Assembly (NCBI RefSeq): GCF_900141755.1
Contig: NZ_LT670844.1
Span: forward strand, 930,001-994,000
Source of the DNA: Bradyrhizobium lablabi
Lineage (GTDB): Bacteria; Pseudomonadota; Alphaproteobacteria; Rhizobiales; Xanthobacteraceae
Length of the DNA: 64,000 nt
Direction of reading: 5' to 3'
Shown here: positions 26,515 to 34,907 of the stretch, piece after piece
How the letters are laid out: every line of letters begins with the position of its first letter
Numbering within the stretch: the first letter of the stretch is position 1
The notes under the pieces: generated by a model
Database searches by the model: none
The model's input: the letters and a program-made list of their open reading frames with translations, nothing else
What the model was told of the DNA's origin: nothing
Translations under genes and position numbers: made by a program

Positions 26515-28641
26515 ATGAAACGATTGAAAGATGTTATTGGCGCGTCTATTCCATTGGCGCTTGGCGTTGTGTTCCTCGGCGCCGCCTCGCAGTCCGCCGC
26601 CGCGGGCTGTCAACTGAATTCCCCGGGCGGTCAGATCAAACACGTTGTTCACATCGTGTTCGACAATGTGCATCTGCGCCGCGACAATCCCGACGTTCCA
26701 TCGGACATGGAGCAGATGCCGAATCTGCTGAACTTCCTGCAGAACAATGGCACCGTCAGCGGCAACCATCACACACCGTTGATATCGCACACCGCCCACG
26801 ACATCGTCACCGCGCTGACCGGCGTCTATGGCGATCGCTCCGGCATTCCGGTCGCCAACAGCTACGGCTTTTTCCGAACGGACGGCAGCGTCGGCTTTTC
26901 CAGCTCGTTCCTCTACTGGACCGCGGCCGGCGGCGACGGCAAGCCGGAGATGCTCGACGAGCAAGGCAAGATCGCGCCGGCGCCTTGGGTGCCATACACC
27001 CGTGCTGGCTGCGATGTCGGCGCGTTCTCGGTCGCCAACATCGAATTCGAGCGGGTTCCCGACGACGTCACGACATTCTATGGCCTCGGCAGCCCCACCG
27101 ATTTGGCTGTGAAGGCTTTGCTGGCAACGCCGGTGGGTACGGCAACGCATCAGCAACCGACCACGGATTATTTCGGCATCGCCATTCACTGTGCGATCGG
27201 CAGCGCGCTCTGCAACAACGGCTTGGCGGCCAACGATCCGCTGCCCGATGAACCCCACGGCTATAACGGCTTCAAGGGGCTGTTCGGAAATATCAATGTG
27301 CAGCCGGTGATCTCGCCTGGTGGTCCGGTCAAGGACCTCGATGGCAACGTGATTGCCGACCCGTTCGGACGTCCGGGCTTCCCGAACGGCTTTAGCCCAC
27401 TCGCGACGCAATCGCTCGGCTATGCCGCAACCATGCTCGAAGCCGGCGTGCAGGTAGTTTACCTTTATATCGCCGACGCACACGACAACCGGTTTGGTTC
27501 GGGGACATTTGGTCCCGGCGAAGCCGGCTATGTCGCGCAGCTCAAGCAATATGACACCGCGTTCGGCAAGTTCTTCGCGCGCCTGGCGGCCGACGGCATC
27601 ACCAAGGACAACACGCTGTTCGTGGTGGTACCTGACGAGAACGACCATTTCGTCGGCGGCGCGCCGAGCCCGGCGCATTGCGACGGCGTCACCGTCCCCT
27701 GCACTTACGCGGCGGGCCAGGTTGGCGAGATCGATGCGACGATCAATCGCCTCTTGATCACGCAGCGCGCCAACACCACCGCGTTCTCGGTGCACAGCGA
27801 CGATGCGCCGACGGTCTATATCAACGGCAATCCGTTGCCGACCGATGGCGTCACGCGCACCATGGAACACGATCTCGACGCGCTGGTCGCCGTCAACCCG
27901 ATCACCGGCAACACGGACAAGCTGTCGCGGCTGCTGGCCGACCAGGCCGAAATGAAACTTTTGCATATGGTCACCGCCAGTCCGGCGCGGACCCCGACGA
28001 TGACCATGTTCGGCAACGACAACTACTTCTTCTTCACCGGCGGCGGCGGTGCCTGCGTAAACCCCTCCGACTGCGTCTCCGTTGGTGCGGGCTTTGCCTG
28101 GAACCACGGCGACTTCCAGAAGGATATCACCCGGACCTGGGTTGCCATGGTCGGCCCCGGCGTACAATCGCTCGGCCGCGACGACGAGGTGTTCACAGAT
28201 CACGCCGACGTACGGCCGACGATCATGGCGCTGCTCGGCCTGAAGGATGACTATGTGCATGAAGGCCGCGTCGTCGCCGAGTGGATGCACCGTCATGCGC
28301 TGCCGGATGGCATCCGGGATCGCCGTGACAACTTCACCGACCTCGCCGAAACCTACAAGCAGCTCAACGCGCCGCTCGGCCAGCTCGGCCGCGCCAGCCT
28401 GGTTTGGTCCAACCGCTCGGTCACCGGCACCGACAAGACCTATGCCCGCTACCTGAAACGGATCGACGAGATCACCGAAGAGCGCAACGAACTCGCAGGC
28501 CAGATCAAGACGGTGTTGAACAATGCCGAATTCCACAACCAGCCGGTCGACGAGGAGTCCGAGGAACTCGGCCGTCGTGCCAAAGAGCTGATCGAGCAGG
28601 TCAAGGAACTCGCGGAACGCGAAGACCGCGCCGATAGATAA
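26515..28641 (+). CDS. Secreted alkaline-phosphatase-superfamily protein with C-terminal coiled coil
   Basis: 708 residues from ATG 26515, which has AAGGAGAGG just before it; an upstream in-frame ATG at 26467 is less likely. A signal peptide ends near SAAAG. The mature protein starts IKHVVHIVFDNVHLRRDNPD, with D50 as probable metal ligand, then HTPLISHTAHDIVTALTGVYG with a Thr nucleophile candidate. Later segments FVVVPDENDHFVGG and FTDHADVRPTIMALLG hold Asp/His metal ligands. The last 75 residues are a charged coiled coil (ELGRRAKELIEQVKELAERE). It is the third phosphoesterase-type exported enzyme beside the T2SS. Substrate unknown. Confidence 0.87.
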   Translation: MKRLKDVIGASIPLALGVVFLGAASQSAAAGCQLNSPGGQIKHVVHIVFDNVHLRRDNPDVPSDMEQMPNLLNFLQNNGTVSGNHHTPLISHTAHDIVTALTGVYGDRSGIPVANSYGFFRTDGSVGFSSSFLYWTAAGGDGKPEMLDEQGKIAPAPWVPYTRAGCDVGAFSVANIEFERVPDDVTTFYGLGSPTDLAVKALLATPVGTATHQQPTTDYFGIAIHCAIGSALCNNGLAANDPLPDEPHGYNGFKGLFGNINVQPVISPGGPVKDLDGNVIADPFGRPGFPNGFSPLATQSLGYAATMLEAGVQVVYLYIADAHDNRFGSGTFGPGEAGYVAQLKQYDTAFGKFFARLAADGITKDNTLFVVVPDENDHFVGGAPSPAHCDGVTVPCTYAAGQVGEIDATINRLLITQRANTTAFSVHSDDAPTVYINGNPLPTDGVTRTMEHDLDALVAVNPITGNTDKLSRLLADQAEMKLLHMVTASPARTPTMTMFGNDNYFFFTGGGGACVNPSDCVSVGAGFAWNHGDFQKDITRTWVAMVGPGVQSLGRDDEVFTDHADVRPTIMALLGLKDDYVHEGRVVAEWMHRHALPDGIRDRRDNFTDLAETYKQLNAPLGQLGRASLVWSNRSVTGTDKTYARYLKRIDEITEERNELAGQIKTVLNNAEFHNQPVDEESEELGRRAKELIEQVKELAEREDRADR

Positions 28642-28663
28642 GCCTTCGAAGGTTGAGAACTGC

Positions 28664-28695
28664 AAAACCCGCCGGTCCAGCCGGCGGGTTTTTTC
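28664..28695 (+). terminator. Strong rho-independent terminator, possibly bidirectional
   Basis: AAAACCCGCCGG and CCGGCGGGTTTT form a 12-bp stem around a TCCAG loop, followed by more T. It sits 22 nt after the stop of the phosphatase-like gene and 18 nt before the end of the convergent deacetylase-like gene, and the A run on the other side lets it work in both directions. Confidence 0.93.
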
Positions 28696-28713
28696 TGTCC
28701 AAAATTTACGTCG

Positions 28714-29739
28714 CTAGCGAGCCGCTTCAAATCCGCCGAGCGCAGCCGTCAGATTAGCCCCGAGAATATCCGAGAGATATCCGCCTTCCTGGACCAGGAC
28801 GGTTGGAAGCCCCAGCCGCGCGATGGCCGCGCCGATACGTCGGAATCCTTCTGATGTTACCGCGAGACCGGCAAGCGGGTCATGCTCCGACGCATCGAGG
28901 CCGAGCGCTATGACAAGCGCGCCGGGCGCGAAAGCGCGGATCGTCTTTTCCGCTACGGCGAGTGCTTGAATGTAACCGTCGTCCCTGGTGCCGATCGGGA
29001 GCGGGATGTTGAGATTGGCACCAAGCCCGGGACCCGCGCCGCGCTCATGCGCATAGCCCCAAACAAACGGGTTGAAGAAGGTTGGATCGGCATGGATCGA
29101 AACCGTCAACACATCGCCCCGTTCGTAGAAAATGCCCTGCGTGCCGTTGCCATGATGGACATCGACATCGAGGATCGCGACGCGCTCATGCTTCAGCCGC
29201 AGATGGGCAGCTGCGACCGCGCTGTTGTTGAGATAACAAAAGCCGCTGGCGAGGTCGCGATAGGCGTGATGACCGGGAGGACGACAGAGCGCGTAAGCCG
29301 CATCTTCGCCGTCCAGAACCAGTTGAGCCGCCGTCGTCGCCACATCGGTGGCGGCGCAGGCCGCCGCCCAGGTGCCGGGACCGATCGGGCACGACGTATC
29401 GATCGTGTGCCAGCCGAGACGGCCGACAATGTGGGTCGGGTAAGTCGCAGCGTTGCGCACCGGGTGGATGTTGGCGATCATCTCGGGGCCAGAGTCTCCA
29501 AGTGCGGTCCAGCCGTCCCAGGCTTCGGCGAGAAAGCTCAGATATTCCGGACTATGGACTCTTGCGCGCGGGCCCTGCCCGAAAATGGTCGGCTCAACCA
29601 GATCGTGCTTGCCCGCTTTCAGCCCTGCGAGCAGCCGATCCGCGCGTTCGGGCTGCTCGGTGGTGCGCTTGACGACGCCGCGAACCAGAAAGAATTGCGG
29701 ATCATGGCTCCGATGCAGTTCGGTATAGACGGCCTTCAC
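28714..29739 (-). CDS. Histone-deacetylase-family amidohydrolase (acetylpolyamine amidohydrolase-like)
   Basis: 341 residues from GTG 29739, backed by an AAAGGAG site 7 nt upstream (29747-29753). The family motifs are complete: the double His in RPPGHHAYRD, zinc ligands in LDVDVHHGNGTQGIFY and GLDASEHDPLAG, and the active-site loop EGGYLSDILG. Bacterial class II HDAC-like enzymes remove acetyl groups from small polyamines or related amides. It runs next to a GntR regulator (29814-30521, same strand, 74 nt apart) and across from an amino-compound operon, so deacetylating an acetylated amine is the likely job. Confidence 0.92.
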   Translation of the reverse strand: MKAVYTELHRSHDPQFFLVRGVVKRTTEQPERADRLLAGLKAGKHDLVEPTIFGQGPRARVHSPEYLSFLAEAWDGWTALGDSGPEMIANIHPVRNAATYPTHIVGRLGWHTIDTSCPIGPGTWAAACAATDVATTAAQLVLDGEDAAYALCRPPGHHAYRDLASGFCYLNNSAVAAAHLRLKHERVAILDVDVHHGNGTQGIFYERGDVLTVSIHADPTFFNPFVWGYAHERGAGPGLGANLNIPLPIGTRDDGYIQALAVAEKTIRAFAPGALVIALGLDASEHDPLAGLAVTSEGFRRIGAAIARLGLPTVLVQEGGYLSDILGANLTAALGGFEAAR

Positions 29740-29746
29740 ACCAATG

Positions 29747-29753
29747 CTCCTTT
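29747..29753 (-). promoter_or_regulatory. Ribosome binding site fixing a GTG start
   Basis: The complement reads AAAGGAG, 7 nt before GTG 29739 of the deacetylase-like gene. Longer in-frame starts have no such site. Confidence 0.75.
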
Positions 29754-29813
29754 GATCGCAAGAAAATAGAATTTTGCGCGCCCGCAAAGCCGGTCATCGC
29801 CCAAACGCCAGCT

Positions 29814-30521
29814 TCATTCCTTGGCACCAGCAGCCATGGGAGGAATTTCCCGCACGAGTCTTGCGACCTCCCGCCACGCATGACCGATGTGATGATCGAC
29901 ATGCGCCACGATGCGCTCCGGGTGGCCTTGCTCGATCGCAGCGAGCACAGGCTCGTGGGTGCGGGCGATTTCATGCGGATCGTCGTAGAGACGGCCGATC
30001 AGGCCGATCACCATGCGCAGTTCGGATGCCAGATCGTCGAACAGGCGCAACAGCCGCCGGTTGCCGGCGATCTCGCAGATCAGGCGGTGAAACCGGTAAT
30101 CTTCCTCGACCTGCCGTGCCGGATCATCGAGATCGGCGGTCTGATGAAGAACATCGATCTGGCGTCTTAACGCGTCGCGCGTCTCCGGCGTCAGATTGCG
30201 CGCCGCCAGCACGCCCGCATGACGTTCGACGCACAAGCGCAGATCGTAGATCTCGTCGATATCGTCGGCGGCGAATTTTCGCACAAAGAAGCCGCGGCGC
30301 GGAGATGCCACCAAAAGACCCTGGCTCTCCAGAAGGCGCGCGGCCTCGCGCACCGGCGCCCGGCTGACGCCGAGTTCCCTCGCGATCCCCGCCTCCACCA
30401 ATTTGGAGCCTGGCGGCAACCGGCCCTCGACAACGGCTTGCGTCAGAAGACGGGCGACCTGGCCGACGAGATCGGTCTCGGCGAGGGCCGGTAATCCGAC
30501 CGGCGGGGACATTGGGCGCAT
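29814..30521 (-). CDS. GntR-family regulator with FCD domain
   Basis: About 235 residues from ATG 30521; ATG 30512 is three codons later. The winged helix-turn-helix covers about 15-75 (GRLPPGSKLVEAGIARELGV, SRAPVREAARLLESQGLL) and the FCD ligand domain the rest, with conserved metal-binding Asp, Arg and His residues (DDIDEIYDLRLCVERHAG, YRFHRLICEIAGN, EHEPVLAAI-type HEPVLAAIEQG). It diverges from the aldolase-ABC operon with about 118 nt between starts and a palindrome in the gap. It very likely represses that operon until a metabolite binds. Confidence 0.9.
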   Translation of the reverse strand: MRPMSPPVGLPALAETDLVGQVARLLTQAVVEGRLPPGSKLVEAGIARELGVSRAPVREAARLLESQGLLVASPRRGFFVRKFAADDIDEIYDLRLCVERHAGVLAARNLTPETRDALRRQIDVLHQTADLDDPARQVEEDYRFHRLICEIAGNRRLLRLFDDLASELRMVIGLIGRLYDDPHEIARTHEPVLAAIEQGHPERIVAHVDHHIGHAWREVARLVREIPPMAAGAKE

Positions 30522-30558
30522 AAAAAGGTCCGTTTTGGCCGCTGTACAATATTTAATC

Positions 30559-30574
30559 GTCGATTGTCGACAGT
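30559..30574. promoter_or_regulatory. Palindromic operator candidate for the GntR regulator
   Basis: GTCGATTGTCGACAGT lies between the divergent GntR and aldolase genes. It contains the exact inverted repeat GTCGA-TTG-TCGAC, and also a near-palindrome ATTGTC/GACAGT. FCD-type GntR proteins often bind TTGT-ACAA-like sites of this size in such positions. Binding is inferred. Confidence 0.55.
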
Positions 30575-30639
30575 TTGATCTTGCCATTCTATTTGCTGCG
30601 GTGCAACCATTCAATCAGATGAAAGGTGCAATATTAGCA

Positions 30640-31413
30640 ATGACAGCGCACGTACCGCCCGCTTCCGTCAAAGACGAAACCCGACAAATCCGGATCGATC
30701 TCGCCGCCGCCTACCGGCTGATCCACCGCCTCGGTCTCGACGACAGTATCTATACCCACATTTCGGTTCGGCTCCCCGGCAGCCATGACCGTTTCTTGAT
30801 CAATCCCTACGGGATGCGTTTCGAAGAGGTGACGGCGTCCAACCTCGTGGTGGTCGACCTCGACGGACATATTGTCGAGGACCCGTTGGGGCTCGGCATC
30901 AACCCGGCCGGTTTCACCATTCACAGCGCCGTGCACGCGGCACGGACGGACGCGATGTGTGTCCTGCACACCCACACCGTCGCCGGCGTCGCGGTTTCCT
31001 GTCAGCGGCACGGACTGCTGCCGCTCAATCAATGGTCGATGCAGTTCACCGACCGCCTCGCCTACCATGATTACGAGGGCATCGCGCTCGATCTCGATGA
31101 GCGCGCGCGCCTGGTCGCCGATCTCGGCGACAAGTTCGTTATGGTGCTCCGCAATCACGGCATGCTCACCTGCGGACGCTCCGTCGCCGAAGCTTTTAAG
31201 CTGATGCACAATCTGGAACGGTCCTGCCGCGCCCAGCTCGCAATCCAAGCTTCCAACGCCGAAATCGCTCCGCTCTCCGCAGCCGTCGCCCGCAAGACCG
31301 CGGGGCAATATGCAAGCTTCTACGACAAGATCGAAGTCAAGGGTGAGCCGGACAGCGAATGGGCCGCCTTCAAGCGGATGCTGGAGCGGACCGATCCGGA
31401 TTTTATCAATTAG
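30640..31413 (+). CDS. Class II aldolase/adducin-family protein
   Basis: About 257 residues from ATG 30640 (an ATG at 30619 is possible). It has the class II aldolase layout: YTHISVRLPG with the phosphate/metal region, then the zinc-ligand segment CVLHTHTVAGVAVS with two His, and NHGMLTCGRSVAEAFKLM with a third His. Enzymes of this family cleave or epimerise phosphorylated sugars or hydroxy acids; many members without known substrate sit in catabolic operons. First gene of a plus-strand operon with an ABC importer, dehydrogenase, kinase and aminotransferase. The substrate is not deducible. Confidence 0.88.
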   Translation: MTAHVPPASVKDETRQIRIDLAAAYRLIHRLGLDDSIYTHISVRLPGSHDRFLINPYGMRFEEVTASNLVVVDLDGHIVEDPLGLGINPAGFTIHSAVHAARTDAMCVLHTHTVAGVAVSCQRHGLLPLNQWSMQFTDRLAYHDYEGIALDLDERARLVADLGDKFVMVLRNHGMLTCGRSVAEAFKLMHNLERSCRAQLAIQASNAEIAPLSAAVARKTAGQYASFYDKIEVKGEPDSEWAAFKRMLERTDPDFIN

Positions 31414-31470
31414 GCCGCAAGGACAAAGTCCTTTCAATGCGCCGATCAGGCGATCAAAAAGAGAGATGAC

Positions 31471-33021
31471 ATGTTGAAGCGAATCTTGGTTGGCCTCGCC
31501 ATGGTCTGCAGCGTGAGCGCCGCGGCCTTGGCGGAAGAGCCGAAAACAGGCGGCGTCATCAATGCCGTGATCCAGCCCGAACCTCCGGGTCTGATGATGG
31601 GTCTGGTCCAGAATGGCCCGACCCAGATGATCGCCGGCAACATCTATGAAGGCCTGCTGCGCTATAGCCCGAAGCTCGAGCCCCTGCCGGGTCTGGCCGA
31701 GAGCTGGACGGTGAGCGAGGACGGCAAGGTCTACTCCTTCCATCTCAGGAAGGGCGTCACCTGGCATGACGGCAAGGCGTTCACCTCGGCGGACGTGCTG
31801 TTCTCGATCGAATTCCTGAAGCAGACCCATCCGCGCGCCCGCAACAATTTGGTTCAGCTCGACAAGGTGGAAGCGCCTGATGACTCGACCGTCGTGTTCA
31901 CCCTGAAGCAGCCGTTCGGCCCGTTCCTCGGCATCTTCGAGGTCGGCTCCATGCCGATGATTCCGAAGCACATCTATGAGGGAACAGATTTCAAGACCAA
32001 TCCGGCGAACAACACACCCATCGGCACCGGCCCCTTCATGTTCAAGGAATGGCAGAAGGGCTCGTTCATCCGGCTTGTGAAGAATCCGAACTATTACATC
32101 AAGGGCAAACCCTATATCGATGAGATCTATTGGCACGTCATTCCCGATGCAGCGGCGCGATCGGTGGCGTTCGAGACCGGCAAGGTCGACGTGCTGCCCG
32201 GCGGTTCGGTGGAAAACTTCGACGTTCCCAGGCTCAGCGCGCTCAAGAACGTCTGCGTCACCGGCAATGGCTGGGAATTCTTCAGCCCGCACTCATGGCT
32301 CTGGCTCAACAACCGCTCCGGACCGACGGCCAACAAGAAATTCCGTCAGGCGGTGATGTTCGCCATGGACCGCAATTTTGCAAAGGACGTGATCTGGAAC
32401 GGCCTCGGCAAGGTCGCGACCGGCCCGTCCGCCTCCTCGATCAAGTACCACACCGACGCGGTGACGAAATACGATTACGACCCGGCCAAGGCCAAGGCCC
32501 TGCTCAAGGAGGCCGGCTACAATGGCGAGAAAGTCCGCCTGCTGCCGCTGCCTTACGGCGAAACCTGGCAGCGTTGGGCCGAGGCGGTTAAGCAGAATCT
32601 GCAGGACGTCGGCATCAATGTCGAAATGGTCGCGACCGATGTCCCGGGCTGGAATCAGAAAACCTCCGACTGGGATTACGATATCGCCTTCACTTATCTC
32701 TATCAGTATGGCGATCCCGCGCTCGGCGTCGGCCGCAACTATGTTTCCAGCCAGATCGTCAAGGGCTCGCCGTTCAACAACGTCGAGGGATATTCAAACC
32801 CGGAGATCGATCAGCTGTTCGCCGACGGCGCCGTCGCCTTCCCGGATTCCAAGCGCGAGGAAATCTACGCCGAGGCGCAAAAGATCCTGACGGACGACGT
32901 GCCGGTTGCCTGGCTGCTCGAATTGCAGTTCCCCACCATCACCCGCTGCAACATCAAGAACCTCGTCACCACCGCGATTGGCGTGAACGATGGCTTCCGC
33001 GATGCCTGGATCGATAAATAA
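31471..33021 (+). CDS. ABC transporter periplasmic binding protein, peptide/opine type (family 5)
   Basis: 516 residues with a signal peptide (MLKRILVGLAMVCSVSAAALA) and the family SBP_bac_5 features: IYEGLLRYSPKLEPLPGLAESW, then VYSFHLRKGVTWHDGKAFTSADV, and YDPAKAKALLKEAGYNG. Such proteins capture oligopeptides, nickel complexes, opines or other amine-bearing compounds. The gene starts 57 nt after the aldolase and precedes the permease genes. With an aminotransferase and kinase downstream, an amino-bearing substrate is likely. Confidence 0.93.
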   Translation: MLKRILVGLAMVCSVSAAALAEEPKTGGVINAVIQPEPPGLMMGLVQNGPTQMIAGNIYEGLLRYSPKLEPLPGLAESWTVSEDGKVYSFHLRKGVTWHDGKAFTSADVLFSIEFLKQTHPRARNNLVQLDKVEAPDDSTVVFTLKQPFGPFLGIFEVGSMPMIPKHIYEGTDFKTNPANNTPIGTGPFMFKEWQKGSFIRLVKNPNYYIKGKPYIDEIYWHVIPDAAARSVAFETGKVDVLPGGSVENFDVPRLSALKNVCVTGNGWEFFSPHSWLWLNNRSGPTANKKFRQAVMFAMDRNFAKDVIWNGLGKVATGPSASSIKYHTDAVTKYDYDPAKAKALLKEAGYNGEKVRLLPLPYGETWQRWAEAVKQNLQDVGINVEMVATDVPGWNQKTSDWDYDIAFTYLYQYGDPALGVGRNYVSSQIVKGSPFNNVEGYSNPEIDQLFADGAVAFPDSKREEIYAEAQKILTDDVPVAWLLELQFPTITRCNIKNLVTTAIGVNDGFRDAWIDK

Positions 33022-33097
33022 TTGGCCGCCAATCCGCGGCGGCGCTCCGGCGACCGTCGCGGAAGGATGCCTCGCTTAGAACGCAACGGAATTGACG

Positions 33098-34069
33098 ATG
33101 CTCGCATTCATCGCCCAGAGAATTGGCAAGGCCATTATCGTTCTCTTGGCCATCGTTGTCTTGAACTTTTTCCTGATCCGGATGGCTCCGGGGGATCCCG
33201 CGATGGTCATGGCCGGCGAAGCCGGCGCGAGCGACAAGATTTTCGTCGCCCAGCTGCGCGAAAAATTCGGCCTCGATAAACCGCTTCCCGTGCAGCTCTA
33301 TACCTACGTCAAGGGCATCCTCACTTTCGATCTCGGCTTTTCGTTCCGCCAGCAGATGCCGGTTTCAAAACTCATTCTCGAGCGGCTTCCGGCCACCCTG
33401 CTGCTGACGGGAACGGCGTTTGCGATTTCACTTGCGTTCGGCATCCTGTTCGGAACGCTGGCGGCGCGGTTCGCAGGCACCTGGGCAGATACCGCCATCA
33501 CAATATTGGCGCTGATCTTTTATGCCACGCCGCTGTTCTGGGTGGCGCTGATGGCGATCCTGTTGTTTTCGGTCGCCATGGATTGGCTGCCGAGTTTTGG
33601 ATACGAGACGGTGGGTGCGAATTATACCGGCCTCGCCCACGTGCTCGACGTCGGCGCCCATTTGATCTTGCCGGCGATGACGATCGGTCTTTTCTTCATG
33701 GCCACTTATGCTCGCATGACGCGGGCCTCGATGCTCGAGGTCAAGCGGCTCGACTTCGTCAAGACCGCCCGCGCCAAAGGCTTGCGCGATGCCGTGATCC
33801 AGCGCCGTCATGTGCTGCGCAACGCGCTGTTGCCGGTCGTGACGCTCGCGGGCCTGCAGGCGGGCACACTGGTAGGCGGTGCCGTGCTCACCGAAACCGT
33901 GTTCGCATGGCCGGGTATCGGCCGTCTGATGTATGAAGCTCTCTTGCAGCGCGACTATAACCTCTTGCTCGGCGTCTTCGTGGTGTGCTCGGCGATGGTG
34001 CTGGCTTTCAACCTCATCACCGATCTGATCTACCGCTCGGTCGATCCCCGCATCGAGTTCGCGGCATGA
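33098..34069 (+). CDS. ABC transporter permease, DppB type
   Basis: About 323 residues from ATG 33098 (a TTG two codons earlier is possible). It has six membrane helices with the N-terminal motif FIAQRIGKAIIVLLAIVVLNF and the DppB core RLDFVKTARAKGLRD with the EAA-loop, ending FNLITDLIYRSVDPRI. It forms the channel with the next permease. Its TGA stop overlaps the next ATG. Confidence 0.93.
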   Translation: MLAFIAQRIGKAIIVLLAIVVLNFFLIRMAPGDPAMVMAGEAGASDKIFVAQLREKFGLDKPLPVQLYTYVKGILTFDLGFSFRQQMPVSKLILERLPATLLLTGTAFAISLAFGILFGTLAARFAGTWADTAITILALIFYATPLFWVALMAILLFSVAMDWLPSFGYETVGANYTGLAHVLDVGAHLILPAMTIGLFFMATYARMTRASMLEVKRLDFVKTARAKGLRDAVIQRRHVLRNALLPVVTLAGLQAGTLVGGAVLTETVFAWPGIGRLMYEALLQRDYNLLLGVFVVCSAMVLAFNLITDLIYRSVDPRIEFAA

Positions 34070-34905
34070 GGCAATTCTGGCGAATGCTGCTGCGCAATCC
34101 CGGCGGGGTGATCGGCCTCGTGATCCTGGCCATCGCGATCGCGGTCGCGGTGTTCGGCCCGATGCTGTTTCCGACCTCGCCCTGGCGCATGGTGCAGCGG
34201 CCATTTTTGCCGCCGTTCACGCTGAAAGGCGTGCCGCTCGGCACCGATGCGCTCGGCCGCGACGTTCTGGCCGGTATCATCTATGGCGCCCGCGTTTCGC
34301 TGCTGGTCGGCCTTGTCTCGACACTGGCGGCGCTCGCGGTCGGGATTCCCGTTGGAGCAATGGCCGGATATTTCGGCGGCCGCATCGGCGATGCCTTGAT
34401 GCGTTTCACTGAATTTTTTCAAACCGTCCCGAGCTTCGCGCTGGCGATCGTGCTGGTTGCGGTGCTGCAACCGTCGATCGTCTCAATCGTCATTGCGATC
34501 GCCATCGTCAGCTGGCCGCCGGTGGCGCGGCTCGTGCGCGGCGAGGTCCTATCATTACGAACCCGCGAATATGTTCAGGCGGCGATCGTGACCGGGCAAA
34601 CCCATAGCTGGATCATCTGGCGCGAGATTCTTCCCAACGCCCTCTCCCCCGTCATCGTGCTGGCGTCGCTGATGGTTGCTACCGCGATCCTGCTCGAATC
34701 GTCCTTGTCGTTTCTCGGCCTCGGCGATCCCAATCTGATGTCGTGGGGCTACATGGTCGGCGCCGGCCGCACCGTTATTCGTCAGGCCTGGTGGATCACG
34801 GTATTTCCCGGCATCGCCATCCTGATCTCGGTGCTGGCGCTGAATCTGATCGGCGAAGGCCTCAACGACGCGCTCAACCCGCGCCTCAACAAGGACGGGC
34901 GCTGA
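34066..34905 (+). CDS. ABC transporter permease, DppC type
   Basis: About 279 residues from ATG 34066, overlapping the previous stop by 4 nt; a longer start at 33985 would lie in dppB-like coding. It has the DppC pattern: a single N-terminal helix, the PLGTDALGRDVLAGIIYGAR motif, then EYVQAAIVTGQTHSWIIWREILPN as the ATPase-contact loop and LGLGDPNLMSWGYMVGAGR. Pairs with the DppB-type permease. Confidence 0.93.
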   Translation: MRQFWRMLLRNPGGVIGLVILAIAIAVAVFGPMLFPTSPWRMVQRPFLPPFTLKGVPLGTDALGRDVLAGIIYGARVSLLVGLVSTLAALAVGIPVGAMAGYFGGRIGDALMRFTEFFQTVPSFALAIVLVAVLQPSIVSIVIAIAIVSWPPVARLVRGEVLSLRTREYVQAAIVTGQTHSWIIWREILPNALSPVIVLASLMVATAILLESSLSFLGLGDPNLMSWGYMVGAGRTVIRQAWWITVFPGIAILISVLALNLIGEGLNDALNPRLNKDGR

Positions 34906-34907
34906 GC

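Noticed and set aside
26482..28665. A 727-codon open frame opposite the third secreted phosphatase-like gene
   Set aside because: Typical antisense shadow of a high-GC gene; no motif, while the plus frame has a signal peptide and metal-site motifs and is followed by a terminator.
30634..32292. A 552-codon minus frame across the aldolase and binding-protein genes
   Set aside because: It spans two well-supported plus genes and the gap between them and shows no family features.
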